The notes: a model not told the origin generated them from the letters alone. Positions 1 to 10,243 are shown, counted from the stretch's first letter. The stretch: 37,866 nucleotides of DNA from Chloroflexota bacterium (GCA_022820025.1 JAJEGF010000062.1:1-37866); one strand, 5' to 3'. A program made the numbers and translations.

Positions 1-467
1 GCCATGAAGGCGGCCGGACTCAGGGCCTTGCGGCTGCGGCGACCGCGTTTCGACCGGCCCTGGGGCAAGAAGTGGCGCCAGGTGTAGTCCTTGGTGCGCC
101 GGATCTGGGCGTCGATGAACCGGTAGATGGTTTCGTGGGAAATCACGCGATGGCCGGTGTCACGGGCCAGCCGCCCGGCCACCTGTTCCGGCGACCAGCC
201 CTGCTGGAGGCGGCCGAGCACTTGGGCCCGCAGCACCGGATCTCGATCCAGATTGGGGCCCCGCCAGCGCCGCGCGCGCGCTTGCTGCTCCGCGTAGCGA
301 GGCTGGTACCCCAGCGTGCCCAAGCCATTGCGTTTCAACTCCTGAGCAATCGTCGATGGCGCGCGATCCAGACCTGCTGAGATGTGGCGGATCAAGGCAC
401 CGCCGGCGCGGCGTCGGACCACGTCACACCGCTCTCCGATGGTGAGGTGCGTATACCGTCGTCCCAT
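1..467 (-). CDS. IS30-family transposase, N-terminal part (runs off the window)
   Basis: The minus strand is open from an ATG at 467 down to base 1 with no stop, giving about 155 residues. It starts MGRRYTHLTIGERCDVV and contains the helix-turn-helix segment APSTIAQELKRN typical of IS30 transposases, which bind the terminal repeats before cut-and-paste or copy-out transposition. A second conserved stretch reads GWSPEQVAGRL and then ISHETIYRFI, also an IS30 hallmark. The DDE catalytic core would lie beyond the left edge. It is divergent from the neighbouring defence genes and probably marks one boundary of the island. Whether the element is complete cannot be judged here. Confidence 0.88.
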   Translation of the reverse strand, partial: MGRRYTHLTIGERCDVVRRRAGGALIRHISAGLDRAPSTIAQELKRNGLGTLGYQPRYAEQQARARRWRGPNLDRDPVLRAQVLGRLQQGWSPEQVAGRLARDTGHRVISHETIYRFIDAQIRRTKDYTWRHFLPQGRSKRGRRSRKALSPAAFM

Positions 468-616
468 GGCAACACCCTGAGCCGGTGTTGCACTTCGTCT
501 GTGAAGCTAAGGGATCCAGCAACACCCTATGCTTCCGTCCGCACCCCGCCTTCCGCCCCACCCACGCCAAGCTCGCCTGCCAAGCTGCCCGCCGACCCGC
601 GTATACAATTGCCGTC

Positions 617-1069
617 ATGGCACGAACACACGTCTACTTAGGCTAGGAACTACTCGCTCTGATGGATGAGGCGGTCCGCGCCTCTGGTGCCTCGCCCTTG
701 GCATTGATTCGGCGAGCCGTGCGACGCCCGTTTGACCCCTTTCAAAGGCGGCGAAGTTGCGGTCCCTCAAGGCCAGCGTGGGCAGTTGGTCGGCCGAAAC
801 TTCACAGGCGAGGAGTACGTTGACGCAATCCGCAGCGACCTCAACCAACGGCTTCGCACGCTCGGCATCAAGTAGATCTGCTCGACGAACAGGTCCGCCA
901 CAGCTTCGGACTCATCGCCCGCTTCGTCATGAGCCAGGTCCAGAACTCCCTCACCGGCCAAACTGCCTCTCAGGTACGGGCCGCTCATCAACGCCACAAC
1001 ATCATGGCCCTCCTCACTAAATCACTGAACAAGGCCACCCAGGACTACGAAAAGGCCCGCTGGGGTTGA
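617..1069 (+). pseudogene. Decayed ribbon-helix-helix (CopG-like) gene with frameshifted tail
   Basis: From ATG 617 the frame reads MARTHVYLG, then an amber stop at 644-646, then ELLALMDEAVRASGAS and LALIRRAVRRPFD, which is the beta strand plus two helices of a ribbon-helix-helix DNA-binding domain such as an antitoxin or CopG regulator. After about 740 the frame moves to GGEVAVPQGQRGQLVGRNF, which stops at 873-875. A third segment, shifted again, reads LLDEQVRHSFGLIARFVMS and ends with TGA at 1067-1069, one base before the next gene's ATG. The tail may belong to a second small gene that I do not recognise. The tight junction suggests it was once translated together with the large downstream gene. 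An IS30 element lies just upstream. Confidence 0.6.
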
Positions 1070-1070
1070 G

Positions 1071-4000
1071 ATGGCGGTAAACGTGGACTGGCGGGCGATC
1101 CACCCGTACAACGGTTCGCGGGATGTCGCCTTTGAGGAACTCTGTGCCCAGCTGGCTCGAGCCAAGGCGCCAAACGACACCGAGTTCATTCGCAAGGGTG
1201 CGCCCGATGCTGGAGTTGAATGCTTCTGCGTCTTTGCAGATGGCAGCGAATGGGGTTGGCAGGCAAAGTACTTCGAAAGTATGGGTTCCTCGCAGTGGTC
1301 ACAGATCGACAGATCAGTCAAGACCGCACTCGAGAAGCACCCAAACCTCGTTCGCTACTACGTTTGTGTCCCAAGCGATCTGCCGGATGCTCGTGTCAAA
1401 GGACAGACGTCGGCCTTGGAACGCTGGGGGGATCATGTTAGGAAATGGCAACGCTGGGCATGTAATCGAGGCATGCGCGTTGAGTTCCTCTGGTGGGGCG
1501 CATCGGAACTGCTCGAGCTTCTGTCCAAGCCAGAGCATGTCGGACGGGTAGCGTTCTGGTTTGGCGAACTTCATTTCAATGATGAGTGGTTCAGGCATAG
1601 GTTCGAAGAGGCAAGGGAAGCTGCCGGTCCCAGGTACACGCCGGAACTTAATGTTGACCTTCCAATTGCAGGCAAACTGGCACTCTTCGGTCGAACCGAC
1701 GTGGCGTTCGACTCAATCAAGGCGTTGGTGCCCGGGCTCCGGAGCAAGCTGCGTTCGGTACGCTATCGAGACAGTGACGGTCAGAATCCAAAAGCCCATG
1801 CATCGCTGGATTCTCTTCTGAGAACAGGAGAGGATCTCCTGAATGCTCTTTCAGAGATCGCCTCGGTACCAACCGGGCCTCTTCCTTTCGGATCTATCGC
1901 CACAAAGATCGAGAATGCGAAGTCAGCTGCACAAGAGGCTAGAGCAATACAATCAAAACTTGCTCGAGAATTTGATACCGAGCGTCAAGATGGAAAGAAG
2001 GACGGCGGATACTACAATAATCCTTTCGAGAACACAGCCGCCGGGTTATTCAATCTAAACTACAATCTTTCCGAAGCTCTGTTGAAAGTCCGCCGGGCCA
2101 AGAAGTACTGTAGTAGCGACCTCATGATACTCAAAGGCGATGCCGGGACTGGAAAGACCCATCTGTTGTGTGACCTGGCGAGTCGTCGGCTCGCGTCGGG
2201 TGCGCCTACGATTCTTCTAATGGGGCAGCAGTTCCTGAGCGCCAATGAGCCTTGGACACAGACTCTCGATCACTTGGACGTGCGCCAAGCATCTGTCGAA
2301 GAGTTCGTTGGTGCCCTCGAATCAGCTGCTCAGACGGCTAACTGCCGAGCACTCGTTCTCATTGATGCTCTTAACGAAGGCAATGGCCGGGCGCTATGGT
2401 CGGCTCATCTCCCAACATTCGTACAGCACCTCAAGCGTTCGCCTTGGATAGGTGTAGTGCTGTCGGTGCGCACAACCTACCAAGACGTTGTGATTCCTCG
2501 GCAAGTAAGTCAACACGCTGTGTCCGCGACACACCACGGGTTCACCGACAGTGGCTACGAAGCAATGCAGAAGTTCTTCCAACACTATGGGATAGAGTAT
2601 CCTTCGGTTCCTATTCTGAATCCGGAATTTCAAAACCCGCTTTTTCTTAAGACTATCTGCGAGGGTCTCAAAGGTCTCGGAATGAGTCGTCTGCCAACAG
2701 GATTTCAAGGAATCACCAAGACGTTTGACCTGTATCTTGAATCAATGAACGTTCGACTCGCTGAGTCTCTCGACTATGATCCATCAGACAATCTAGTTCT
2801 TGAAGCTCTAGAGAGTCTTGCAGATCATATGGTCGCTAAAGGTAAACGGTGGCTATTGCGTCGGGACGCTCGACGCGTTGTGGACGATGTTTTGCCAAAT
2901 CGTGGCTTCCAGGATTCGCTGTATGGCGGATTACTATCGGAGGGCGCGATTGTTCAGGACATGGGATGGGGTGGCGAGAGTCCCACTAAGGAAGTCACTT
3001 ATATCGCATACGAGCGCTTCGCCGACCACATCGTTGCCAATCGTCTGCTTCAGGAACACGTAGATCCCGACGACCCATCGATAGCATTCAAGAGAGGAGG
3101 CGGACTGGCGTTTCTATCCGATCGAGACAATTATGTTCCTTCCGGTCTGCTTGAAGCCTTGTGTGTTCAAGTCCCAGAACATACTGGTCAAGAGCTCTTT
3201 CGCTTGGCTCCAGCGATCCTTGAAGATGACCGACTGGAGTACATAGCTGGGGACGCTTTCAGGAAGAGCATTGTGTGGCGATCGATTTGCGCATTCACCG
3301 ACTCAACACCTGAGATCATGAATGAAGTGGTCAAGCGTGAACATGACTGGGAGGAAACAATAGATGTAATGCTCACAGTTTCTACCATTGATCAGCATCC
3401 GTTCAATGCTGAGAGTCTTGATCGACACCTGCGGTCCTTGTCTATGCCGGACCGCGATGCCCAGTGGAGTATGTACCTGGACTCGAACTGGAGAAATGAG
3501 GGCTCGGTTCATCGGCTGGTGAGATGGGCGTCAGAAGTGTGGCCGAAGGACCATGTTGATGACAGGACAATCGAATTGGCCATTATCACCCTTGGCTGGA
3601 CGCTTGCGTCATCAAATCGATTCCTACGGGATCGCGCTACCAAGGCACTCGTGTCGCTACTCACCGGGCGAGAGGATGCGACATCACGGCTGATTGAGCG
3701 GTTTGCCGACGTCGATGATCCGTATATAGCCGAACGACTGTATGCGGTTGCCTATGGAGTCGCTATGCGCACTCAAGATGTCAGTGCGGTTGAGAGCTTG
3801 GCATCAGTCATCTACGAATCGGTCTTTGCTTCAGGAAATCCACCAGCGCATATTCTGCTTCGAGACTATGCGCGCGGTGTGGTCGAGCGAGCCATTTTCC
3901 TCGGTGCGACTCAAGAGTTTGATAGTCAGCTGTTTAGGCCGCCACATCGATCCGAATGGCCTGATGTACCGACCGATAGTGATATAAAAGAACTCATTTC

Positions 4001-5717
4001 ACGTTGGAAGCCGAAGGGCTCGAGGACGACCTCTCGCTGGAATCCAGTTGTCTTCTCGGTGATGGACGGTGATTTCGCTAGTTATGTGATCGGCACTAAC
4101 AGTGGACGTACGAGTTGGCTACCGTGGGCTCTTACGACATCGCCTTGGAAATCACTCCGAGAACGTCGCCAGGATATGGTGTCTCGGCTAGATGAATCAC
4201 AAGTGAGAATCTGGAACGCCCTCATTGAAAGGGAAGAATACCTCGAAGGCGTAGCGCGCGATCAGATGAGACAAGCCGTTAAAGCGGATTGGCAAGCAGC
4301 TATGGATGTGGAGGAGTCGTCAGTAGCTGAACGTCGGTCTGAGTCAAGTGCCTCGCTCTCTTCTGCTGAACCATCAGCAATCTTAGAGGAGATTCATGGC
4401 TTCAGATTTCGAACTGGTGAAGAACTGATTAAAGAAGACACCGAATGGAATACCACTTTGGGGTCGCTCAGATCAAGTATGAATGATGAACTGCAAATCG
4501 AGTTGGACGGTATCATACAAGACCGTTGGAATGGATATGATATGAATATCCCACGATTTGATCTGGAGATAGTTCAGCGTTACATCCTGGGCCGCGTGGA
4601 GGAGCTTGGTTGGACTGACGAGAGGTTCGGGGACTTCGACAGATATCTGTCCAGATCCAGATTTACAGGTCGTGAGGCAAGAAAGCCAGAGCGAATCGGG
4701 AAGAAATATCAGTGGATAGCCTATCATGAGATTCTCGCCTATATGTCTGATCACTACCAGTATCGCCACAGATACGCGGAGGATGTCTCTAATCAATCCT
4801 ACGAAGGCCCATGGCAAGATAATATTCGTGATATCGATCCGTCTTGCATGGTCATATCTACGTCGAGTGATTCTGCGTCAACCTGGTGGAGGCCCGATTT
4901 GCATTCCGACTGGGGAGATCATCTTGAGAATGATGAATGGATCAGGCAGCAGGATGACATGCCCGACGTTAGAGACATCCTGATCACAACACAGCCTGAT
5001 GAGTCAGTGAAATGGGTCAATATAGATTGCTCATTCACCTGGGCGGAGCCTACCCCGGCTGGTTATGATACATACGATGTTGCCAGGCGAGAGATTTGGT
5101 TCCTGTGCATGCCGTACCTTGTCCGATCGGAGAACGTCAACAGTCTAGCAGAGTGGTCTGAAGGTGTCGACTTTTTCGGCCGTTGGATGCCCGAGAAGTC
5201 AGGACTGTTTGGAATGTTTCTGGGTGAGCATGGATGGTCCGATGCATATCGATACTGTGAACTTCAATTTGAAGATTGGAGTACGCCCGAGCGTGGATGC
5301 CCGGCGGAGATTCGGATATTCGGAACGGACTATGTAGTGGAAACTGGATTTGACTGTTCGATTGACGATTCGTATCAATTGAAGATTCCGCACCATGATT
5401 TCATAGCCTCAATGGGTCTGAAATGGTCAGGCAGGGACGCTGACTATGAGGATTCTGGAGGGGATGTTGTGGCTTTTGATCCTTCAGCTTGCAAGGGTGG
5501 GCCGTCAGCTTTGCTGATCCGAGACGATGTTCTTAGAGACTACCTATCGAAAGAACGCTTAGAGCTTTGCTGGGTGGTTCTTGGCGGGAAGCAGGTTATC
5601 GGTGGTGATATGACTGTGAGATTTCAGGGTGCTCTGAGAATTTCCGGCTTTTATAGATTCATTGATGGAGTTCCAGAGGGTTCCCTAAAGTTCTCGGTTG
5701 AGGAACCGCAAGGCTAA
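1071..5717 (+). CDS. Avs4-like antiphage protein: Mrr-type nuclease domain plus STAND NTPase
   Basis: This intact 1548-residue protein has an N-terminal Mrr-like PD-(D/E)XK nuclease domain (residues about 18-110; motif GAPDAGVE at 43-50 and QAK at 64-66). A P-loop GDAGTGKTH lies at 356-364, Walker B LVLIDALNEG at 428-437, and a sensor segment SVRTTY follows. The remaining roughly 1000 residues form a large helical sensor region rich in Trp and acidic residues. Length and order match Avs4 (AVAST type 4), in which a STAND ATPase senses a phage protein, oligomerises and activates DNA cleavage; that mechanism is family knowledge and was not seen here. The start ATG follows the preceding stop by one base. 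Base composition is clearly less GC-rich than the MmeI-type gene nearby, which suggests a separate origin. It could instead be an unclassified Mrr-NACHT relative, because the sensor cannot be typed by eye. Confidence 0.78.
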   Translation: MAVNVDWRAIHPYNGSRDVAFEELCAQLARAKAPNDTEFIRKGAPDAGVECFCVFADGSEWGWQAKYFESMGSSQWSQIDRSVKTALEKHPNLVRYYVCVPSDLPDARVKGQTSALERWGDHVRKWQRWACNRGMRVEFLWWGASELLELLSKPEHVGRVAFWFGELHFNDEWFRHRFEEAREAAGPRYTPELNVDLPIAGKLALFGRTDVAFDSIKALVPGLRSKLRSVRYRDSDGQNPKAHASLDSLLRTGEDLLNALSEIASVPTGPLPFGSIATKIENAKSAAQEARAIQSKLAREFDTERQDGKKDGGYYNNPFENTAAGLFNLNYNLSEALLKVRRAKKYCSSDLMILKGDAGTGKTHLLCDLASRRLASGAPTILLMGQQFLSANEPWTQTLDHLDVRQASVEEFVGALESAAQTANCRALVLIDALNEGNGRALWSAHLPTFVQHLKRSPWIGVVLSVRTTYQDVVIPRQVSQHAVSATHHGFTDSGYEAMQKFFQHYGIEYPSVPILNPEFQNPLFLKTICEGLKGLGMSRLPTGFQGITKTFDLYLESMNVRLAESLDYDPSDNLVLEALESLADHMVAKGKRWLLRRDARRVVDDVLPNRGFQDSLYGGLLSEGAIVQDMGWGGESPTKEVTYIAYERFADHIVANRLLQEHVDPDDPSIAFKRGGGLAFLSDRDNYVPSGLLEALCVQVPEHTGQELFRLAPAILEDDRLEYIAGDAFRKSIVWRSICAFTDSTPEIMNEVVKREHDWEETIDVMLTVSTIDQHPFNAESLDRHLRSLSMPDRDAQWSMYLDSNWRNEGSVHRLVRWASEVWPKDHVDDRTIELAIITLGWTLASSNRFLRDRATKALVSLLTGREDATSRLIERFADVDDPYIAERLYAVAYGVAMRTQDVSAVESLASVIYESVFASGNPPAHILLRDYARGVVERAIFLGATQEFDSQLFRPPHRSEWPDVPTDSDIKELISRWKPKGSRTTSRWNPVVFSVMDGDFASYVIGTNSGRTSWLPWALTTSPWKSLRERRQDMVSRLDESQVRIWNALIEREEYLEGVARDQMRQAVKADWQAAMDVEESSVAERRSESSASLSSAEPSAILEEIHGFRFRTGEELIKEDTEWNTTLGSLRSSMNDELQIELDGIIQDRWNGYDMNIPRFDLEIVQRYILGRVEELGWTDERFGDFDRYLSRSRFTGREARKPERIGKKYQWIAYHEILAYMSDHYQYRHRYAEDVSNQSYEGPWQDNIRDIDPSCMVISTSSDSASTWWRPDLHSDWGDHLENDEWIRQQDDMPDVRDILITTQPDESVKWVNIDCSFTWAEPTPAGYDTYDVARREIWFLCMPYLVRSENVNSLAEWSEGVDFFGRWMPEKSGLFGMFLGEHGWSDAYRYCELQFEDWSTPERGCPAEIRIFGTDYVVETGFDCSIDDSYQLKIPHHDFIASMGLKWSGRDADYEDSGGDVVAFDPSACKGGPSALLIRDDVLRDYLSKERLELCWVVLGGKQVIGGDMTVRFQGALRISGFYRFIDGVPEGSLKFSVEEPQG

Positions 5718-5747
5718 GGCTGTGATATTGGGCCGAGACGTACAAGG

Positions 5748-6720
5748 CTATATAGGCAGTTCCGGCTCCTTTCCACCATGAATGGACGGGTCAGTCACCA
5801 GCAGGTCACGCAGACGTGAAACGGACCCTTGCGCCTCAGTGGGTAGTGCCAGCATGTCAGTGATGATGCGTCGGTCAAGTTCAGTACGGGCCCGGTCGAC
5901 CGCGCGGCGGTGGAAGGAATCGAACGTCCGGCCCTGAATGTCCCACCAGATGGACTGCGCTTCGTCCAGCTGCCAGGACCTAAGTTGGCACACGTCGAGC
6001 GTGGGAAGTGTTGCCAGCATGCCCTTGTTACCTCGGCCCCGACCGAACTGAGTTCTGTTGGCGTGACCAGCGTGCTGGAGAAGGCCAAGAGTTGAGTTGA
6101 GCCAGAGAGCGAGGGCTATCTCTCGTAACACCTTGATCTCGTGACCTTCGGCTCGCACAGTCAATGCGAAGCAAGCTCGAATGCCTAGGATTCTGCTGCT
6201 GGTTCGCGGTGTCATGTCTCGTTGCGAGTTGTATCTGACGCCCCGTGCAATCTGGATCGTGCTGGCTTGCGACCAGATCACCCCTTGGTCACGGCCTGCT
6301 TGTGGGAATAGCCGTACATTTGGCTCCGCGAGCAGTCCTTGGAGTACTTTATTTGGCGGACCAGGATCTGCGACTGCTTCCACTTCCACCTGCCGGGCAA
6401 GCAGCGTCTTGCCGTCGTAGGCAATGCCGTCGAACGTCAGCAACGATATTTCCATGCTGGTGTTCGCGGCGAGAAATCTCGCCATCCGCTCCGTCCTGTC
6501 GTCGGCCCCCAAGCCGATCAGGAACAGGCGCAGCGACCGAAGGGAGTCGAGACTCTGGCCGTCGGTGTTCTCGCCGTACCACTCCTCGAAGTCCTCTATG
6601 CCCTCGATGCCACCCACGCCGGAGTTGGCGGCGATGTGATCGGCGGCTGCGGCGCGGCGTGCGGTGCGTCCGTGGCCGTCCCGCAGTCGACAATGCAGCA
6701 GACTGCGGCAACTGCATCGT
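5748..6720 (-). pseudogene. Fused remnant: nuclease-like N-terminus joined to DNA methyltransferase C-terminus
   Basis: An open minus frame (5748-6617 from a GTG, but readable with homologous-looking sequence up to about 6720) encodes two unrelated pieces. The first, ending near VEVEA, contains EDFEEWYGEN and LFLIGLGADDRTERM and then LLTFDG, resembling a PD-(D/E)XK or DUF91-like protein of about 200-300 residues. The second contains LALWLNSTLGLL, RTQFGRGRGNKGMLATLP and a helical end, which is the usual C-terminal target-recognition end of PglX-like or other N6-adenine methyltransferases. The catalytic NPPY-type motif and SAM site are missing. It converges tail to tail with the Avs4-like gene. 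I read it as a deletion fusion of two former defence genes. The junction lies around residue 80 of the GTG-started frame. Confidence 0.5.
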
Positions 6721-7373
6721 CCGGGTCCACAGGCGGTACGGTCTCAGGGTGGTGACGGGAGCACCGGGACAAGAGGCAGGATTCCGTGTCTGCCGAACTC
6801 GGATTGCCATGTTCTCCCGATTCCGCCGCATGGCCTCGTGCGAAGTCCCTCGACGGGGATCTTCATGGCAGGAACTGCCATGAAGTGGGGCACCTCGCTC
6901 ATCCGCCCCCACGTATTGACGAAGCTCGCATCGACGCCGAGCGTCGTTGGTGTCTCGCGTGGGGAAACGTGAGCCGGTTCCTATCACCTGGGAGTACCCG
7001 ACGAACGGTGCGGGCGGTTTGTTGGTCACCAACCGGCGTAATCTCAAGTTCACTCATTAGTGCCGAGTCTGCACCATGCGTTCGCGCTCCGTGCGCTCCT
7101 GCGTCGGAAGTGTCGAGCGTCGGGTTGCTTCTAGAAGTGACGGACGGTGACTCGGCAACGTTAATCGACGCGGATGTGCAGCAAGATTGAATTGCCTGAT
7201 CGGCAGGGTGATGGGTTTCCGATTCCGGCGCCGAAAACTCGGTCGAAGACTGGTTGTCGACGTGAAGTCGACCGAGGTGCACCCCATTCGACAACTTCGG
7301 GTAATCACCCAGAGGGCAGTAGGAGGCAGAATGCCGGCAGTCTGACGCCCTGTCGCCACTAAGGGGATCCACG
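6721..7373. other. Non-coding stretch upstream of the MmeI-type gene
   Basis: No gene is supported here. Short open frames on both strands lack recognisable motifs. An 8-bp dyad, GTTGTCGA at 7253-7260 and TCGACAAC at 7288-7295, lies about 80 bases before the next start and could be an operator, but no cognate regulator is visible. Confidence 0.35.
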
Positions 7374-10223
7374 TTGGCAATCGGCTTGATGGCTTCAGAG
7401 TTCATTGAGAAGTGGAGCCGGGTCACGCAAACCGAGAAAGCTGTCGCGCAGTCCCACTTCATAGACCTGTGCCGTCTGCTGAGAGAGCCGACGCCAGTGG
7501 AGGCCGACCCTGCGGGCGAGACGTACTGCTTCGAGCGTGGGGCAAGGAAAGACAGCGGCGGTGACGGCTGGGCGGATGTGTGGAAGCGGGGGCATTTCGC
7601 CTGGGAGTACAAGTCGCGGGGGAAGGACCTGGACGCGGCCTTTCAACAGTTGCGGCAGTACGCGCTGGCGCTGGAGAACCCGCCGCTGCTGATCGTCTCG
7701 GACACGCGGCGCTTCCGGATTCACACGAACTGGACGAACAGCGTCAGTACGGTCCACGAGTTCACGCTGTACGACCTGGACGATCCCGGCACGCGCAACC
7801 TGCTGAAGTGGGCCTTCAGTGACCCCGAACGGCTGCGGCCGGAGCAGACGCGGCAGGCGCTGACGGAGCAGGCGGCGGCCACGTTCGCCGAACTGGCGCA
7901 GGGGTTGCGGGAGGCCGGGCACGAGCCGCAGACGGTGGCGCACTTCGTCAACCGGCTGGTGTTCTGCATGTTCGCCGAGGACGTGGGGTTGCTGCCGGAC
8001 CAGATGTTCCGGCGGATGCTGGACCAGGCGCGGCTGCGGCCCGAGCGGTTCGCCGGGATGGCGCGCAGCCTGTTCGCGGCCATGCAGGACGGCGGCGCCG
8101 TCGGATTCGAGGAAGTGGCGTGGTTCAACGGCGGGCTGTTCGACGACGACACGGCGTTGCCGCTGGACCGGCCGCAGGTGAACGCGGTGCGCGAGGCGGC
8201 GGGGCTGGACTGGTCGGAGATCGACCCGTCGATCCTGGGCACGCTGTTCGAGCGGGGGCTGGACCCGGACAAGCGCTCGCAGCTTGGCGCGCACTACACC
8301 GACCGGGACAAGATCATGCAGATCGTGGAGCCGGTGATCGTGCGTCCGTGGCTGGCGGAGTGGGCGAAGGCCAGGGAGCGGCTGAGCGACCTGCTCGATC
8401 AGGCGGACAAGGCCAAAACGACGCAGACAGCCAACCGCCGGCGACAGGAGGCCTCGAAGCAGTTAAGGGAGTTCCTTGAACGGTTGGGAGAGTTCCGGGT
8501 GCTGGACCCAGCCTGTGGGTCGGGCAACTTCCTGTACCTGGCGCTGCACGCGCTGAAGGACCTGGAGCACCGGGTGCGCGTCGAGGCGCAGACGCTGGGC
8601 TTGCAGCCGCCGTTTCCGGCGGTGGGCCCGGCCAACGTGAAGGGGATCGAACTCAATCCATATGCGGCAGAACTGGCGCGGGTGTCGGTGTGGATCGGCG
8701 AGATCCAGTGGATGCGGCGTCACGGCTTCCGCGAGGCCCGCGACCCGATCCTGAAACCGCTGGACACGATCGAGTGCCGGGACGCGGTGCTGACAGACGC
8801 CGGACAGGAACCGGAGTGGCCGGAGGCGGAAGTGCTCATTGGGAATCCACCATTTCTAGGCGGGAAGCTACTGCGCGGGGTGCTGGGCGACGACTATGTG
8901 GAAGGTCTCCAGCGGCTCTATGGCGACCGGATCCACGGTGAAGCCGACCTGGTGTGCCACTGGTTCGACAAGGCCGAGCGGCTGGTATCCCGCGACGAGG
9001 TCAAGCGCGCCGGCCTAGTTGGAACAAACTCGATCCGCGGGGGACGCAATCGTTCGGTCCTGGACGGAATCGTCGAGCGTGGCGCCATTTACGACGCCTG
9101 GTCGGACGAACCGTGGGTGGTGGATGGGGCGGCCGTGCGCGTCTCGCTAATCTGCTTTGCTGGCAAGAATGCCGGGCTGCCTAAGCAACTGGATGGCGAG
9201 AACTCGCCGCGGATCAACGCCGACCTGACCAGTGGAACGGTTGACTTGACGAACGTGAGCCGCCTATCGGAGAACACGGGTGTTGCGTTCATGGGCGATA
9301 TCAAGAACGGGGCATTTGATGTCGCCGGCGACCTGGCGCGCGAATGGCTACGGCTACCCGCCAACCCGAATGGACGGCCCAACAGCGACGTACTCAGACC
9401 GTGGGTCAATGGAATGGACTTGACCCGACGCCCTTCAGGCAAGTGGATTATTGACTTCGGTGATGAGATGAGCGAATCCGAGGCCGCGCTATACGAAACG
9501 CCATTCGCACATGCCTCGGGACACGTCAGGCCCAACCGGCAGAAGAATCGAGCTCGCAGAGTCAGGGACCTCTGGTGGCGACACGAGGCATCCCGCCCAA
9601 ATATGTGGAAGGCACTGGACGGCCTATCGCGCTATATCGCTACTCCGCGCCTTGCTAAGCACCGGCTGTTCGCCTGGTGCGACACCCGGGTCTGCCCCGA
9701 CTCCCAACTCATTGTCATCGCCCGCGACGACGACACGACCTTCGGCATCCTGCACAGCCGCTTTCATGAGCTCTGGTCGCTGCGTCTCGGCACGAGCCTT
9801 GAAGACCGCCCGCGCTACACACCCACCACGACCTTCCAGACCTTTCCGTTTCCCGAAGGCCTGTCGCCCGACATCCCGGCGGCCAACTACGCCGACGATC
9901 CGCGTACCATCGCTATCGCTGAAGCTGCCCGCGGGTTGGTCGAGCTTCGCGACCGGTGGTTGAATCCGCCGGAATGGGTGGAATGGGTGGAGGAGCCGGT
10001 GGCGGGGTATCCGAAACGGGCGGTGTCGACGGCGGCGGCTCCGGTGCGGGAGCTTCGGCGCCGGACGCTGACGAATCTGTATAACGAGCGGCCGCGGTGG
10101 TTGGTGGATGCGCATGCAACTGTCGACGATGCAGTGGCCGCAGCATATGGCTGGGGCACCGCTCTCACAGACGATGACGCTCTGCACGAACTCCTGAAGC
10201 TCAACCTGTCAAGACACGACTGA
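7374..10223 (+). CDS. MmeI-type single-chain restriction-modification enzyme (type IIG/IIL)
   Basis: The 949-residue protein, close to the length of MmeI (about 919), carries nuclease and adenine methyltransferase activities in one chain. The N-terminal nuclease domain has D68, then nine residues, then E78-Y-K80, the same D-X9-EXK spacing as MmeI. A helical linker follows. The methyltransferase has SAM motif I DPACGSGNF at 378-386 and catalytic NPPF at 491-494. The target-recognition and C-terminal domains fill about 600-949. The enzyme would methylate one strand of its site and cut at a distance. A TTG at 7374 is preceded by AAGGGG with good spacing; ATG 7389 (MASEFIEKW) is the alternative start. 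All catalytic residues are present, so it is probably active. It converges with the 1012-residue gene on the opposite strand, 20 bases away. Confidence 0.9.
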   Translation: MAIGLMASEFIEKWSRVTQTEKAVAQSHFIDLCRLLREPTPVEADPAGETYCFERGARKDSGGDGWADVWKRGHFAWEYKSRGKDLDAAFQQLRQYALALENPPLLIVSDTRRFRIHTNWTNSVSTVHEFTLYDLDDPGTRNLLKWAFSDPERLRPEQTRQALTEQAAATFAELAQGLREAGHEPQTVAHFVNRLVFCMFAEDVGLLPDQMFRRMLDQARLRPERFAGMARSLFAAMQDGGAVGFEEVAWFNGGLFDDDTALPLDRPQVNAVREAAGLDWSEIDPSILGTLFERGLDPDKRSQLGAHYTDRDKIMQIVEPVIVRPWLAEWAKARERLSDLLDQADKAKTTQTANRRRQEASKQLREFLERLGEFRVLDPACGSGNFLYLALHALKDLEHRVRVEAQTLGLQPPFPAVGPANVKGIELNPYAAELARVSVWIGEIQWMRRHGFREARDPILKPLDTIECRDAVLTDAGQEPEWPEAEVLIGNPPFLGGKLLRGVLGDDYVEGLQRLYGDRIHGEADLVCHWFDKAERLVSRDEVKRAGLVGTNSIRGGRNRSVLDGIVERGAIYDAWSDEPWVVDGAAVRVSLICFAGKNAGLPKQLDGENSPRINADLTSGTVDLTNVSRLSENTGVAFMGDIKNGAFDVAGDLAREWLRLPANPNGRPNSDVLRPWVNGMDLTRRPSGKWIIDFGDEMSESEAALYETPFAHASGHVRPNRQKNRARRVRDLWWRHEASRPNMWKALDGLSRYIATPRLAKHRLFAWCDTRVCPDSQLIVIARDDDTTFGILHSRFHELWSLRLGTSLEDRPRYTPTTTFQTFPFPEGLSPDIPAANYADDPRTIAIAEAARGLVELRDRWLNPPEWVEWVEEPVAGYPKRAVSTAAAPVRELRRRTLTNLYNERPRWLVDAHATVDDAVAAAYGWGTALTDDDALHELLKLNLSRHD

Positions 10224-10243
10224 GATAACCGGGAATATCGTTA

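Noticed and set aside
7395..8294. 299-residue minus-strand ORF
   Set aside because: It is the complement of the MmeI-type gene's nuclease and helical region, with a repetitive Arg/Gln/Pro composition.
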